64,000 nt of DNA. It comes from Acidovorax sp. NB1. GTDB taxonomy: Bacteria > Pseudomonadota > Gammaproteobacteria > Burkholderiales > Burkholderiaceae_C. Below, piece by piece: positions 56,099 to 64,000 of the stretch. Positions within the stretch are counted from its first letter, which is position 1; each line of letters starts with the position of its first letter. The stretch covers positions 1-64,000 of the forward strand of contig NZ_BJHU01000040.1 of assembly GCF_005405905.1 (NCBI RefSeq). Direction: 5' to 3'. The notes beneath the pieces are model-generated. The model did not search any database and was not told where the DNA came from. It worked only from the letters and a program-made list of their open reading frames with translations. Both the position numbers and the translations under genes were made by a program.

Positions 56099-57580
56099 AT
56101 GCCCCTCATCCCCGACTTCATCGCCCCGACCCGCCACACCGACCCGGCCGATGCGCTGGCCCAGGTGCAGCGCATCTACCAGCAACAAATTGGCCACCTG
56201 CGCGACGCCATGCAGCGTTTTGTGGCGGGCGAGACGCCCGAGGGCCCGGTGCGCGCCTTCTACCCGTTCGTGCGGGTGCACACCACCACGGTAGCGCGGG
56301 CCGACACCAAGCTGGCCTACGGTTTTGTGGAGGGCCCCGGGCGCTATGAGACGACGCTGACCCGGCCCGACCTGTTTGCCAATTACTACGCCGAGCAGTT
56401 CCGCCTGCTGCGCGCCAGCCACAACGTGGAGCTGGAAGTAGGCACCAGCACCCACCCGATCCCCATCCACTTCTCGTTTGCCGAACACGACCACATCGAA
56501 GGCACGCTGACCCAGGCCCGCCGCATGCTCATGCGCGACGTGTTCGACCTGCCCGACCTGGCCGCCATGGACGACGGCATCGCCAACGGCACCTGGCAGG
56601 CCGCGCCCGGCGAGGCGCAGCCGCTGTCGCTGTTCACCGCGCCGCGCGTGGACTACTCGCTGCACCGCCTGCGCCACTACACGGGCACGGCGCCCGAGTG
56701 GTTCCAGAACTTTGTGCTGTTCACCAACTACCAGTTCTACATCGACGAATTCGTGCGCCTGGGCCACGCCGAGATGGCCAAGCCCGACAGCGAATACATC
56801 GCCTTCATCGAACCCGGCAACGTGGTCACGCGCCGCGTGGGCCTGAGCGCCGAGGCCGGCGACGAGCTGGGCGCCGCCCCACCCCGCCTGCCGCAGATGC
56901 CCGCCTACCACCTGGTGCGCAAGGACGCGAGCGGCATCACCATGGTCAACATCGGCGTGGGCCCCGCCAACGCCAAGACCATCACCGACCACATCGCCGT
57001 GCTGCGCCCGCACGCCTGGATGATGCTGGGCCACTGCGCGGGCCTGCGCAACAGCCAGCAGCTGGGCGACTACGTGCTGGCCCACGCCTATGTGCGCGAA
57101 GACCATGTGCTGGACGAAGACCTGCCACTGTGGGTGCCCATCCCGGCGCTGGCCGAGATCCAGTTGGCGCTGCAGCAGGCCGTGGCCGATATCACGCAGA
57201 TCAGCGGCGCAGACCTGAAGCGCGTGATGCGCACCGGCACCGTGGCCAGCACCGACAACCGTAACTGGGAGCTGCTGCCCGACAACACGCCCCAGCGCCG
57301 CTTCAGCCAGAGCCGCGCCGTGGCGCTGGACATGGAAAGCGCCACCATTGCGGCCAACGGCTTCCGCTTTCGTGTGCCCTATGGCACCCTGCTGTGTGTG
57401 AGCGACAAGCCCCTGCATGGCGAGATCAAGCTGCCCGGCATGGCCAACCACTTCTACCGCGAGCGTGTGGACCAGCACTTGCGCATCGGCATGCGTGCCA
57501 TCGAAATCCTGCGCAACGGCGGCGTGGACCGCCTGCACAGCCGCAAGCTGCGCAGCTTTGCCGAGGTCGCTTTTCAGTAA
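56099..57580 (+). CDS. amn: AMP nucleosidase
   Basis: 493 residues. Hydrolyses AMP to adenine and ribose 5-phosphate, regulating the adenylate pool. The N-terminal Amn-specific domain (YPFVRVHTTTVARADTKLAY, GFVEGPGRYETTLTRPDLFA) and the C-terminal nucleoside phosphorylase fold (LGHCAGLRNSQQLGDYVLAH, ALDMESATIAANGFRFRVPY, LCVSDKPLHGE) are complete. Start ATG 56099 has AGGGGA immediately upstream. The gap to the diguanylate cyclase gene is 22 bp. Confidence 0.93.
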   Translation: MPLIPDFIAPTRHTDPADALAQVQRIYQQQIGHLRDAMQRFVAGETPEGPVRAFYPFVRVHTTTVARADTKLAYGFVEGPGRYETTLTRPDLFANYYAEQFRLLRASHNVELEVGTSTHPIPIHFSFAEHDHIEGTLTQARRMLMRDVFDLPDLAAMDDGIANGTWQAAPGEAQPLSLFTAPRVDYSLHRLRHYTGTAPEWFQNFVLFTNYQFYIDEFVRLGHAEMAKPDSEYIAFIEPGNVVTRRVGLSAEAGDELGAAPPRLPQMPAYHLVRKDASGITMVNIGVGPANAKTITDHIAVLRPHAWMMLGHCAGLRNSQQLGDYVLAHAYVREDHVLDEDLPLWVPIPALAEIQLALQQAVADITQISGADLKRVMRTGTVASTDNRNWELLPDNTPQRRFSQSRAVALDMESATIAANGFRFRVPYGTLLCVSDKPLHGEIKLPGMANHFYRERVDQHLRIGMRAIEILRNGGVDRLHSRKLRSFAEVAFQ

Positions 57581-57602
57581 ACCGCCCCCGGGGCCGCCGC
57601 GA

Positions 57603-58739
57603 ATGCCACTGGATTTCCTCACCCTGATGACGGTCATGGCGGCCAACCTGTTCATGATCTCGGCCGCGCTGCCGCTGATCATGGGCCGGGACGTGGGCCG
57701 CGCAGCGCGCAACATGCAGGCCAGCATGCTGCTGCAGGCGGTGGCCTGGGCGGCCATCATCGCCTCGTCCTCTCTGTGGGACCAGACCCTCTCCACCCTG
57801 TCGATCGCCTGCAATGCGGCCGCGCAGTGGATGCTGTACCGCGCGCTGGAGGAATGGCTGGGCCCCCGCCCCTTGCGCCGCGTGCTGCTGGCGCTGGTGA
57901 TTGCCGCGCCGCTGGGCTACACGCTGGGCTTTGGTCACTACGCCTGGCGCGTGGGCTGGGCCAACTTTCTGATGGCTGCCATCTTGTGCATCGTGGCGCG
58001 CGCCACCCTGGCGCCTGTGGTCGCGTCCAACCTGCGCTGGCGCAGCCTGCTGCTGGGCTGCCTGCTCACTTCGGCCGCCTTCACACTGGCGCGCGGCATG
58101 TTGGGCGCCTTTACCGACCAGTACCCGAGCTTTCGCACGCCCCACCCCGTGAACCTTGCCGCAGCCATGGCCACCAACGTGAGCCTGGTGCTGGGCACTG
58201 TGGCACTGCTGGTCGCGTGGCGCGCCGAGGCCGAACAAAAACTGCGCACCCTGGCCATGACCGATGGCCTCACGGGCCTTCTCAACCAGCGCAGCTTTGC
58301 CCAGCAGGGCACCAGCCTGCTGGCCCACGCTGCCCGCCACCAGCTGCCCGTGACGGCATTGATGCTGGACGTGGACCACTTCAAGCAGATCAACGACACC
58401 CGGGGGCACGAAGCGGGCGACCGTGCGCTGCAGCTGTTTGCACGGCTGCTTGGCGACACCTGCCGCAGCGGCGACCTGATCGGACGGCTGGGTGGCGAGG
58501 AGTTTGGCGTGCTGCTGCTGCACAACAGCGCCCCGGCCGGCATGGCGTTTGATCGGCGACTGCGCCGGCGGCTGCATGCCGCGAGCGTGGCCGAACTGGG
58601 CTTTGCGCTGGACTACAGCGCCGGGCTGGCAACACCCGAGCTTGGCGAAACCGATCTGGCGGCGCTGATGGCACGGGCAGACCGTGCGCTGTACGAAGCC
58701 AAGGCGGCAGGCCGGGGGCGGCTGGTGGCAGCCAGCTGA
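57603..58739 (+). CDS. Membrane-bound diguanylate cyclase
   Basis: 378 residues. The N-terminal half has about six hydrophobic segments (LTLMTVMAANLFMISAALPL, VLLALVIAAPLGYTLGFGHY, NVSLVLGTVALLVAWRAEAE). The C-terminal GGDEF domain begins LAMTDGLTGLLNQRSFAQ, with GGEEF at 297-301 (RLGGEEFGVLLL), an active-site variant that normally retains cyclase activity. It makes c-di-GMP at the inner membrane. The start ATG 57603 is chosen because upstream codons overlap amn. Confidence 0.87.
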   Translation: MPLDFLTLMTVMAANLFMISAALPLIMGRDVGRAARNMQASMLLQAVAWAAIIASSSLWDQTLSTLSIACNAAAQWMLYRALEEWLGPRPLRRVLLALVIAAPLGYTLGFGHYAWRVGWANFLMAAILCIVARATLAPVVASNLRWRSLLLGCLLTSAAFTLARGMLGAFTDQYPSFRTPHPVNLAAAMATNVSLVLGTVALLVAWRAEAEQKLRTLAMTDGLTGLLNQRSFAQQGTSLLAHAARHQLPVTALMLDVDHFKQINDTRGHEAGDRALQLFARLLGDTCRSGDLIGRLGGEEFGVLLLHNSAPAGMAFDRRLRRRLHAASVAELGFALDYSAGLATPELGETDLAALMARADRALYEAKAAGRGRLVAAS

Positions 58740-58785
58740 CAACACTCGCCAGCATCCTGCCCCCCTGAGAACCTGTTCTGAGGGC

Positions 58786-59409
58786 CTACGGAACGATCAT
58801 CGCCCCCACATCACGCGCCGCACCGGCAGGCTCCAGAAGAAGGTGTTTGACCAGACTGTGTCTATCTTCAGGTGTGCGCTGCTGTGACAGAAATCGCTTG
58901 CCACTCAGGTGCTCGATATCGATCTCAAACCCCACCAGTCGGCGGGCTGCGTCTTCCACAAACGAAGGGGACGCATCCTGCAAAGACCAGGGCAACGTGC
59001 GGCGCTCTTCTTGTGAACGGGTGAGTGCCTGTAGATGGGCATGCATCCACTGGCTGTCGTCTGTGAAGCGAATCGCACCACGCGCTTGCACCGCCGCATA
59101 GTTCCAGCTCGGGGCAAGGCGCCCGCTCCGCTGGCCGCTGACGTACCAGCGCGGTGAAATATAGGCGTTGGGGCTCTGAAAAACCACAAGCACCTGCCCG
59201 CCGTCACGCAGTGACCGGTGCAACGTGTGCTCACGAGCGACATGCCCTTTCAATTGACCGCAGACGCCGTGCGCCACCCACTCCAGTGGCAGCAAGTTGG
59301 CCTCCAGCCCCTGCTCTGTTGTGGCCACCACAGTGGCAAGCGGGTAGGCACGCATGAGGCGGTGGCACTCGCCAGAGTCTTCTGGCTGAAAAAGGGGTTG
59401 GGTATACAT
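58786..59409 (-). CDS. FMN-binding negative regulator, PaiB family
   Basis: 207 residues. MYTQPLFQPEDSGECHRLMR opens the family; ATEQGLEANLLPLEW, LKGHVARE, VFQSPNAYISPRWY and WNYAAVQARGAIRF fit the FMN-binding split barrel. B. subtilis PaiB affects sporulation and protease genes; no role is set in Proteobacteria. Start ATG 59409 gives the family N-terminus. An AraC-type regulator gene lies upstream on the same strand, 91 bp away. Confidence 0.85.
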   Translation of the reverse strand: MYTQPLFQPEDSGECHRLMRAYPLATVVATTEQGLEANLLPLEWVAHGVCGQLKGHVAREHTLHRSLRDGGQVLVVFQSPNAYISPRWYVSGQRSGRLAPSWNYAAVQARGAIRFTDDSQWMHAHLQALTRSQEERRTLPWSLQDASPSFVEDAARRLVGFEIDIEHLSGKRFLSQQRTPEDRHSLVKHLLLEPAGAARDVGAMIVP

Positions 59410-59500
59410 AGACGGACCGAAGATGCCTGTTGCACATGCAGGCGCAGTCTGGCCCATCTGCCGAGAGGTGTCTTGAACAGTTCGGACACGCTCAAGCGGG

Positions 59501-60298
59501 CTACGGTGCCAGGCGGACCAGGGGCGCTGGCGTTGGCACCGCAGGTGTGAAACCGCCAAATCGCCGGAATTCCCGGGTCATATGGGATTGGTCTGCATAC
59601 CCTGCAGCGATGGCGACCTCGCCAATCGATGCGGTGCCGGTGACCAGCAGAGCCATAGCGCGCTGAAAACGCAATATGCCTGCCAGAGTGCGCAAGGGCA
59701 GGCCCACGACCGCCATCATGTCGCGGCGTAGCGTGCGGGCAGAGGGTAGCCCCCAGGAAGTGACCACTCCCTCGCCTTCGGTATCACGTTGCATGCAGTC
59801 AAGGACGTGAAGCACCCGACCATGGGCTGGCGCTGCGCGCGCACGCGACGCCAGCGCCCCAGCCACGGAGCGCAAGGCACTCTCCACACCGAGCAACGTG
59901 TTTTGCACGAGGATCTCCCGCGCCAGGAGGCCCAGACACCGCTCCACCTCGCTGCCGACCACCGTGCGATTACGCACCGCGCTCGGCGCAATGCCCAGGC
60001 ACGCACCGCCCCAACCGATATGAAACCGCACTCCGAGAATGACCGTCTGCGGGCGAAGCGCAACCACTGTAGGCGTCTGTGTCGGCCCCGCAATCACCAG
60101 CAAGACGGGTTTTGCAATGCCTTGCGGCGTCACCGCGCAGTGCACCACCAGATCCATTCGCCCGTCTGGCAACACCAGTTGCCGCCCTTCGACCAGTGGG
60201 GTGTAGCACCACACAGCCTCTATTTTTTCGGCGTCCAGCGTGTCCAGGGGCAATTCGGCATAGCCAGCAATCGACCGGATGGATGGGTTTGTGTCCAT
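59501..60298 (-). CDS. AraC-family transcriptional regulator
   Basis: 265 residues. The N-terminal domain resembles DUF6597-type AraC regulators (VWCYTPLVEGRQLVLPDGRM, DLVVHCAV, VILGVRFHIGWGGACLGIAP). The C-terminal double HTH includes LPSARTLRRDMMAVVGLPLR, TLAGILRFQRAMALLVTGTA and IGEVAIAAGYADQSHMTREF. It may control the paiB-like gene that follows, though this is only adjacency. Both genes are less GC-biased than neighbours. Confidence 0.85.
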   Translation of the reverse strand: MDTNPSIRSIAGYAELPLDTLDAEKIEAVWCYTPLVEGRQLVLPDGRMDLVVHCAVTPQGIAKPVLLVIAGPTQTPTVVALRPQTVILGVRFHIGWGGACLGIAPSAVRNRTVVGSEVERCLGLLAREILVQNTLLGVESALRSVAGALASRARAAPAHGRVLHVLDCMQRDTEGEGVVTSWGLPSARTLRRDMMAVVGLPLRTLAGILRFQRAMALLVTGTASIGEVAIAAGYADQSHMTREFRRFGGFTPAVPTPAPLVRLAP

Positions 60299-60311
60299 AG
60301 CCGCTCAAGGC

Positions 60312-60365
60312 TAGCACCTGGCGGCGCCAGCGCATATAACGAGCAGCTATCCAAAAATACTGGCG
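60312..60365 (-). repeat. Weak candidate copy of the dispersed element (number 13)
   Basis: Minus-strand reading AGTATTTTTGGATAGCTGCT then ATGCGCTGGCGCC keeps the left half of the family pattern. The right GAGGCC..TTTTTGA block is not recognisable. It sits in the divergent gap between the araC-type and ABC genes. Confidence 0.35.
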
Positions 60366-60391
60366 GTCATGGATTCGCACACAATCAACCC

Positions 60392-61333
60392 ATGACCGCA
60401 CTTTTTGAAGCCCTGCACCTGCGCAAGCGCTACGGCGAGACCACCGTGGTGGATGACGTGTCGTTTGCCATTGCCCCCGGCGAATGCCTGGGAGTCATCG
60501 GTCCCAACGGCGCTGGCAAGACCACCACCATCCGCATGTGCCTGGGCCTCACGGCGCCCGATGGGGGGGCCGTGCATTTCACGCCCACACCTGGCACGCC
60601 GCCCCTGCACATGCCACGCGACGCACTGGCCATCAAGGCGCAGCTGGGCGTGGTCACACAGTTCGACACGCTGGACCCGGACTTCACCTGCGCCGAGAAC
60701 CTGCGTGTGTTTGGCCGCTACTTTGGCCTCAAGGGCGCGGTGATGGGCGAGCGCGTGCCGCAGTTGCTGGAGTTTGCGGCGCTGTCCCACAAGGCCGATG
60801 CCAAGCCCGGCGAGCTGTCTGGCGGCATGAAGCGGCGCCTGTCGCTGGCGCGGGCCCTGGTCAACAACCCGCGCCTGCTGCTGCTGGACGAACCCACCAC
60901 CGGCCTGGACCCGCAGGCGCGCCACCTGATGTGGGAGCGGCTGCAACTGCTGCTGCAGCAAGGCAAGTCCATCCTGCTGACCACCCACTTCATGGACGAG
61001 GCCGAGCGCCTGTGCTCGCGCCTGCTGGTGCTGGACCATGGCAAAAAAATCGCCGAAGGCCGCCCGCGCGAGCTGATCGCACAGCACCTGGAGCCCGATG
61101 TGGTGGAAGTGTTTGGCGTGGGCGCCAAGGCCCTGGCGGGAGACGCCGCACTGCGCGCACTGGCGGCGCGTGTAGAGATCAGCGGCGAGACGGTGTTCTT
61201 CTACACCCAGAACGCCCAGCCGCTGCTGCAGGCCCTGGGCCAGCATGGGCACCTGCGCACCTTGCACCGGCCCGCAAATCTGGAAGACCTGTTCCTCAAA
61301 CTCACAGGCCGCCAGATCCGCGAGGATGGCTGA
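60392..61333 (+). CDS. ABC transporter ATP-binding protein, NodI-like
   Basis: 313 residues. Walker A IGPNGAGKTTTIRM, Q-loop GVVTQFDTLDPDFT, signature ELSGGMKRRLSLARALVNNP, Walker B LLLDEPTTGLDPQARHL and H-loop LLTTHFMDEAERLC. The family is ABC-2 exporters of NodI or drug-resistance type, which need a separate permease. No permease gene is adjacent: the next gene is purT on the other strand. ATG 60392 (MTALFEALHLRKRYG) is the start; the longer frame crosses the araC-type gene in antisense. Confidence 0.88.
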   Translation: MTALFEALHLRKRYGETTVVDDVSFAIAPGECLGVIGPNGAGKTTTIRMCLGLTAPDGGAVHFTPTPGTPPLHMPRDALAIKAQLGVVTQFDTLDPDFTCAENLRVFGRYFGLKGAVMGERVPQLLEFAALSHKADAKPGELSGGMKRRLSLARALVNNPRLLLLDEPTTGLDPQARHLMWERLQLLLQQGKSILLTTHFMDEAERLCSRLLVLDHGKKIAEGRPRELIAQHLEPDVVEVFGVGAKALAGDAALRALAARVEISGETVFFYTQNAQPLLQALGQHGHLRTLHRPANLEDLFLKLTGRQIREDG

Positions 61334-61382
61334 GCGCTGGTGACTGCTGGCGTGCCGCCAACTGGCAGCGCCAGCCGAAAAC

Positions 61383-61443
61383 GCTATTAAAACGATAGCT
61401 TAAATCGCTTGCCTATCAGGCGGAGAAGGCCATTTTTACTTGA
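61383..61443 (+). repeat. Dispersed ~60-bp element, copy 12 (between ABC gene and purT)
   Basis: Plus-strand blocks GCTATTAAAACGATAGCT, AAATCGCTTGCC, CAGGCGGAGAAGGCC, ATTTTTACTTGA. The right end shares GGCGGAGAAGGCCATTTT-like sequence with copy 8 and finishes 3 bp before the purT stop codon. Confidence 0.85.
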
Positions 61444-61446
61444 GGT

Positions 61447-62649
61447 TTATGCCTGCCGGGGCGTGACCTTGCCCGCCGCGAGCTTGGCGTTGCGGCGCGC
61501 GGTGTCCACATCTTCGGCACGCGCCAGCGCCACGCCCATGCGGCGCTTGGCAAAACTCTCGGGCTTGCCGAACAGGCGCAGGTCGGTGCCCGGCACACGC
61601 AGCGCCTCATCCACGCCGTCGAACACAATGCCCTGGGCCTCCACACCGCCGTAGATGACGGCGCTGGCACCGGGGTTGCGCAGGCTGGTGTCCACCGGCA
61701 GGCCCAGAATGGCGCGGGCGTGCAGCTCAAACTCGCTCTGGTGCTGGGTGCACAAGGTGACCAGGCCGGTGTCGTGCGGGCGTGGGCTGACTTCGCTGAA
61801 CCAGACGTTCTCGCCCTTCACAAACAGCTCCACGCCGAACAGGCCCTGGCCGCCCAGGTTGTCGGTCACGGCCTTGGCGATCTGGCGCGACTTCTCCAGC
61901 GCGGCGGGGTGCATGGGGTGGGGCTGCCAGCTTTCCACATAGTCGCCGCTGACCTGCACATGGCCGATGGGGTCGCAGAAGCTGGTGACGATCTGACCGT
62001 CCGCCCCCACTGAACGCACGGTGAGCTGCGTGATCTCGTAGTCAAAGTCGATGAAGCCCTCGACGATCACGCGGCCGTGGCTCACGCGGCCGCCGGCCAT
62101 GGCGTAGTCCCAGGCCTTGGCCACATCGGCCGGGCCGTCGATCTTGCTTTGGCCTTTGCCGGAGCTGCTCATCACGGGCTTGACGATGCAGGGGTAGCCG
62201 ATGCCTGCATCAATCGCGGCCTGCAACTCTTCGAGCGAATTGCAGAACTTGTACGGGCTGGTCGGCAGGCCCAGCGTTTCGGCCGCCAGCACGCGGATGC
62301 CTTCGCGGTCCATGGTCAAACGTGCGGCACGGGCTGTGGGGATCACACGCACGGATCCCGCAGCTTCCAGCTCTTCGAGCATGGGGGTGGCGATGGCTTC
62401 GATCTCGGGCACCACCAGGTGGGGCCGTTCGGCTTCGATCAGCGCCTTGAGTTGGGCCGGGTCGCTCATGGTGATGGTGCGCGCGTGGTGCGCCACCTGC
62501 TGGCCGGGGGCGTTGTCGTAGCGGTCTACCGCAATGGTTTCCACACCCAGGCGCTGCAGCGCGATCAGCACCTCCTTGCCCAGCTCGCCCGAGCCCAGCA
62601 GCATGACTTTGGTGGCATGGGGGGACAAAGGGGTTCCGAGGGTGGTCAT
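61447..62649 (-). CDS. purT: Formate-dependent phosphoribosylglycinamide formyltransferase
   Basis: 400 residues, ATP-grasp enzyme. Uses formate and ATP to formylate GAR in purine synthesis, independent of folate. [88 protein letters not shown]-like [20 protein letters not shown] and ASAVIYGG follow the family order. ATG 62649. The 258 bp upstream to the next gene hold no recognised site. Confidence 0.95.
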   Translation of the reverse strand: MTTLGTPLSPHATKVMLLGSGELGKEVLIALQRLGVETIAVDRYDNAPGQQVAHHARTITMSDPAQLKALIEAERPHLVVPEIEAIATPMLEELEAAGSVRVIPTARAARLTMDREGIRVLAAETLGLPTSPYKFCNSLEELQAAIDAGIGYPCIVKPVMSSSGKGQSKIDGPADVAKAWDYAMAGGRVSHGRVIVEGFIDFDYEITQLTVRSVGADGQIVTSFCDPIGHVQVSGDYVESWQPHPMHPAALEKSRQIAKAVTDNLGGQGLFGVELFVKGENVWFSEVSPRPHDTGLVTLCTQHQSEFELHARAILGLPVDTSLRNPGASAVIYGGVEAQGIVFDGVDEALRVPGTDLRLFGKPESFAKRRMGVALARAEDVDTARRNAKLAAGKVTPRQA

Positions 62650-62907
62650 GGGCTGCTTTCTGCAAAGGTTGTCAAAGAGAGAGGGAGACGACTGTAATCC
62701 AACCCGGCACGGAACCCGCCCCCGTAGCCATGCCCCATGGCGGCCTTCCTGGGCGTGCGGACCACGGCATCAAAGCTGGGAGTGGTTGCACGCCAAATAT
62801 TTTTTGCATCCACTGCATCCAAACGGCGTTTTCGTGGGTAGTACCTCCAGCAGCGCCTCTTGTTGCTGCTTGCTGTCCTATCAACCCATCAACCAGAAAG
62901 AAACGCC

Positions 62908-63483
62908 ATGACCTTCCACACGTCCAAATTCTCCCGCCTGCTCCCCGTGACGGGTGCGGTCGCTGCCTCCGTGCTGCTCAGCGCCTGCGGCTCCATGATG
63001 TCGTCGCCCAAGCCGATGTTCTCGCAAGACAGCCTGCCCGACAGCATCAAGGTGCCTGCTGGCAACAAGGTGGCGATGGAAACCGTGGGCGTGGGCGAGA
63101 TCACCTACGAATGCCGCGACAAGGCCAACATGCCGGGCCAGACCGAATGGGTGTTTGTGGGCCCCAAGGCCGTGCTGAATGACCGCAGCGGCAAACAAGT
63201 GGGCACCTACTACGGCCCACCCGCTACCTGGGAGTCGAACGACGGTTCCAAGCTGACAGCCACCCAGCTGGCCGTGGCGCCATCGGGCACGGGCAACTTG
63301 CCCTACCAGCTCGTCAAGGCCAACCCCGCCATGGGCTCCGGCGCCATGACTGGCGTGACCTTCATCCAGCGCGTGGCCTTGAAGGGCGGCGTGGCACCTG
63401 CTGCCGCCTGCATCCCCGCCAACAAGGGCGAGCGCCAGATCGTGAAGTACCAGGCCGACTACATCTTCTGGAAGGCCGCGTAA
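62908..63483 (+). CDS. DUF3455 domain-containing lipoprotein
   Basis: 191 residues. A lipoprotein signal (SVLLSAC lipobox, Cys about residue 27) and a mature region matching DUF3455: DSIKVPAGNKVAMETVGVGE, ITYECRDKANMPGQTEWVFV, GPKAVLNDRSGKQVGTYYGP, PATWESNDGSKLTATQLAV, VTFIQRVALKGGVAPAAAC. Function unknown. DUF3455 genes often neighbour ECF sigma/anti-sigma pairs (from memory), and one begins about 110 bp downstream here. Start ATG 62908 has AGAAAG upstream. Confidence 0.82.
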   Translation: MTFHTSKFSRLLPVTGAVAASVLLSACGSMMSSPKPMFSQDSLPDSIKVPAGNKVAMETVGVGEITYECRDKANMPGQTEWVFVGPKAVLNDRSGKQVGTYYGPPATWESNDGSKLTATQLAVAPSGTGNLPYQLVKANPAMGSGAMTGVTFIQRVALKGGVAPAAACIPANKGERQIVKYQADYIFWKAA

Positions 63484-63591
63484 ACCACGCGCACGCAATC
63501 CCCTGCGCAGCGGGGGCTACCACCGGGGCGGTGACGGGTTTGCGGCTACGATGCGCCCACCTTTCAGCCACTGCCCCGCTGCCCGCACACC

Positions 63592-64000
63592 GTGCCCGAC
63601 ACCCCTGGCGATTTTGACTACGAAGCCGCTCTGGCCGCCTGCGCGGCCGGCGACCGGCAGGCCATGCACCGCCTGTACCAACAGGAGGGCGCGCGGCTGC
63701 TGGGCGTGGCGCTGCGCATCGTGCGCCAGCGCGCACTGGCCGAAGACATCGTGCACGATGCCTGCATCAATATCTGGACGCGTGCCGCCAGCTACGACGC
63801 GAGCCGAGGCAGCGCACGTGGGTGGATCTACAGCGTGGTGCGTAACCTGGCCCTGAACGCCGTGCGCGACGGCAGCCGCCACGTGGATGTGGACGACACC
63901 ACCACCCAAGCCCTGGAGGCCGACATGTCTGTGCAGGCCCACCACGAGGTGGAGGAAACCTTTGAACTCAACGCTAGCCTGGGTCGCCTGCAGAATTGCC
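63592..64000 (+). CDS. ECF RNA polymerase sigma factor, 3' end outside window
   Basis: The 136 codons visible from GTG 63592 read as sigma region 2: YEAALAACAAGDRQAMHRLY, QQEGARLLGVALRIVRQRAL, AEDIVHDACINIWTRAASYD, RGSARGWIYSVVRNLALNAV. The tail FELNASLGRLQNC is the start of region 4. The GTG start is tentative; no good ribosome-binding site stands out. The pattern fits SigK-like ECF factors, which usually have a membrane anti-sigma factor of RskA type next door, outside this window. Confidence 0.75.
   Translation, partial: MPDTPGDFDYEAALAACAAGDRQAMHRLYQQEGARLLGVALRIVRQRALAEDIVHDACINIWTRAASYDASRGSARGWIYSVVRNLALNAVRDGSRHVDVDDTTTQALEADMSVQAHHEVEETFELNASLGRLQNC

Noticed and set aside
58765-58785. 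CTGAGAACCTGTTCTGAG as an operator or terminator after the diguanylate cyclase gene
   Set aside because: Short imperfect repeat with no T-run and no linked evidence of function.
62805-62820. Direct repeat TGCATCC..TGCATCC upstream of the DUF3455 gene as an ECF sigma promoter
   Set aside because: No downstream -10-like box falls at a 16-17-nt spacing from either copy.

Overview
The window is high-GC and gene-dense. Its gene content and protein style fit a betaproteobacterium of the family Comamonadaceae, most likely Acidovorax or a close relative. That placement comes from recognising protein families and neighbourhoods, not from a search. Both ends cut genes: a helix-turn-helix protein on the left and an ECF-type sigma factor on the right. 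I saw no rRNA, tRNA, CRISPR array, complete insertion sequence or prophage.

Layout. 0-4 kb: HTH fragment, membrane-anchored alpha/beta hydrolase, an FFLEELY-motif protein and the acyl-CoA ligase fadD. 4-10.5 kb: a complete ribose operon, rbsBACRKD, with a tandem LacI-type operator and a MITE-like palindrome in its leader. 10.5-18.4 kb: MBL-fold hydrolase, unknown protein, DUF4124 protein, Slt-type lytic transglycosylase, 5-formyl-THF cyclo-ligase, GST, NIPSNAP protein, cca. 18.3-22.2 kb: an nrsF-sigF regulatory pair divergent from a bufferin cluster (bufA1, bufB, bufC, DoxX), with matching SigF-type promoters facing each way. 22.2-27 kb: thioredoxin-2 and a trehalose locus (otsB, GH15 hydrolase, otsA). 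27-35.3 kb: dgdR/dgdA, midA-like methyltransferase, FolM-like reductase plus folB, ttcA, lipoprotein, phosphatase and a D-amino-acid PLP enzyme. 35.3-37 kb: an AT-richer lipoprotein gene. 37-45 kb: a hydroxylase-YhhN fusion, ruvB and ruvA separated by a secreted serine protease gene, then phoH and ybeY. 45-52.3 kb: two transporters, dtd, a CDF efflux protein, and a two-component system beside a haem-binding-type protein and an ankyrin protein. 52.4-64 kb: dbpA, two c-di-GMP enzymes, amn, PaiB- and AraC-type regulators, a lone ABC ATPase, purT, a DUF3455 lipoprotein and the sigma factor fragment.

The most unusual signal is a family of about 60-bp dispersed elements. I found twelve clear copies and one weak one. 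Seven clear copies lie between genes, and some of these carry or touch stop codons. Five lie inside the reading frames of rbsA, cca, midA, the FolM-like reductase and the hydroxylase-YhhN fusion, where they are translated. Next in interest are the paired SigF promoters with the buf cluster, the tandem operator with the 162-bp palindrome before rbsB, and the protease gene between ruvA and ruvB.
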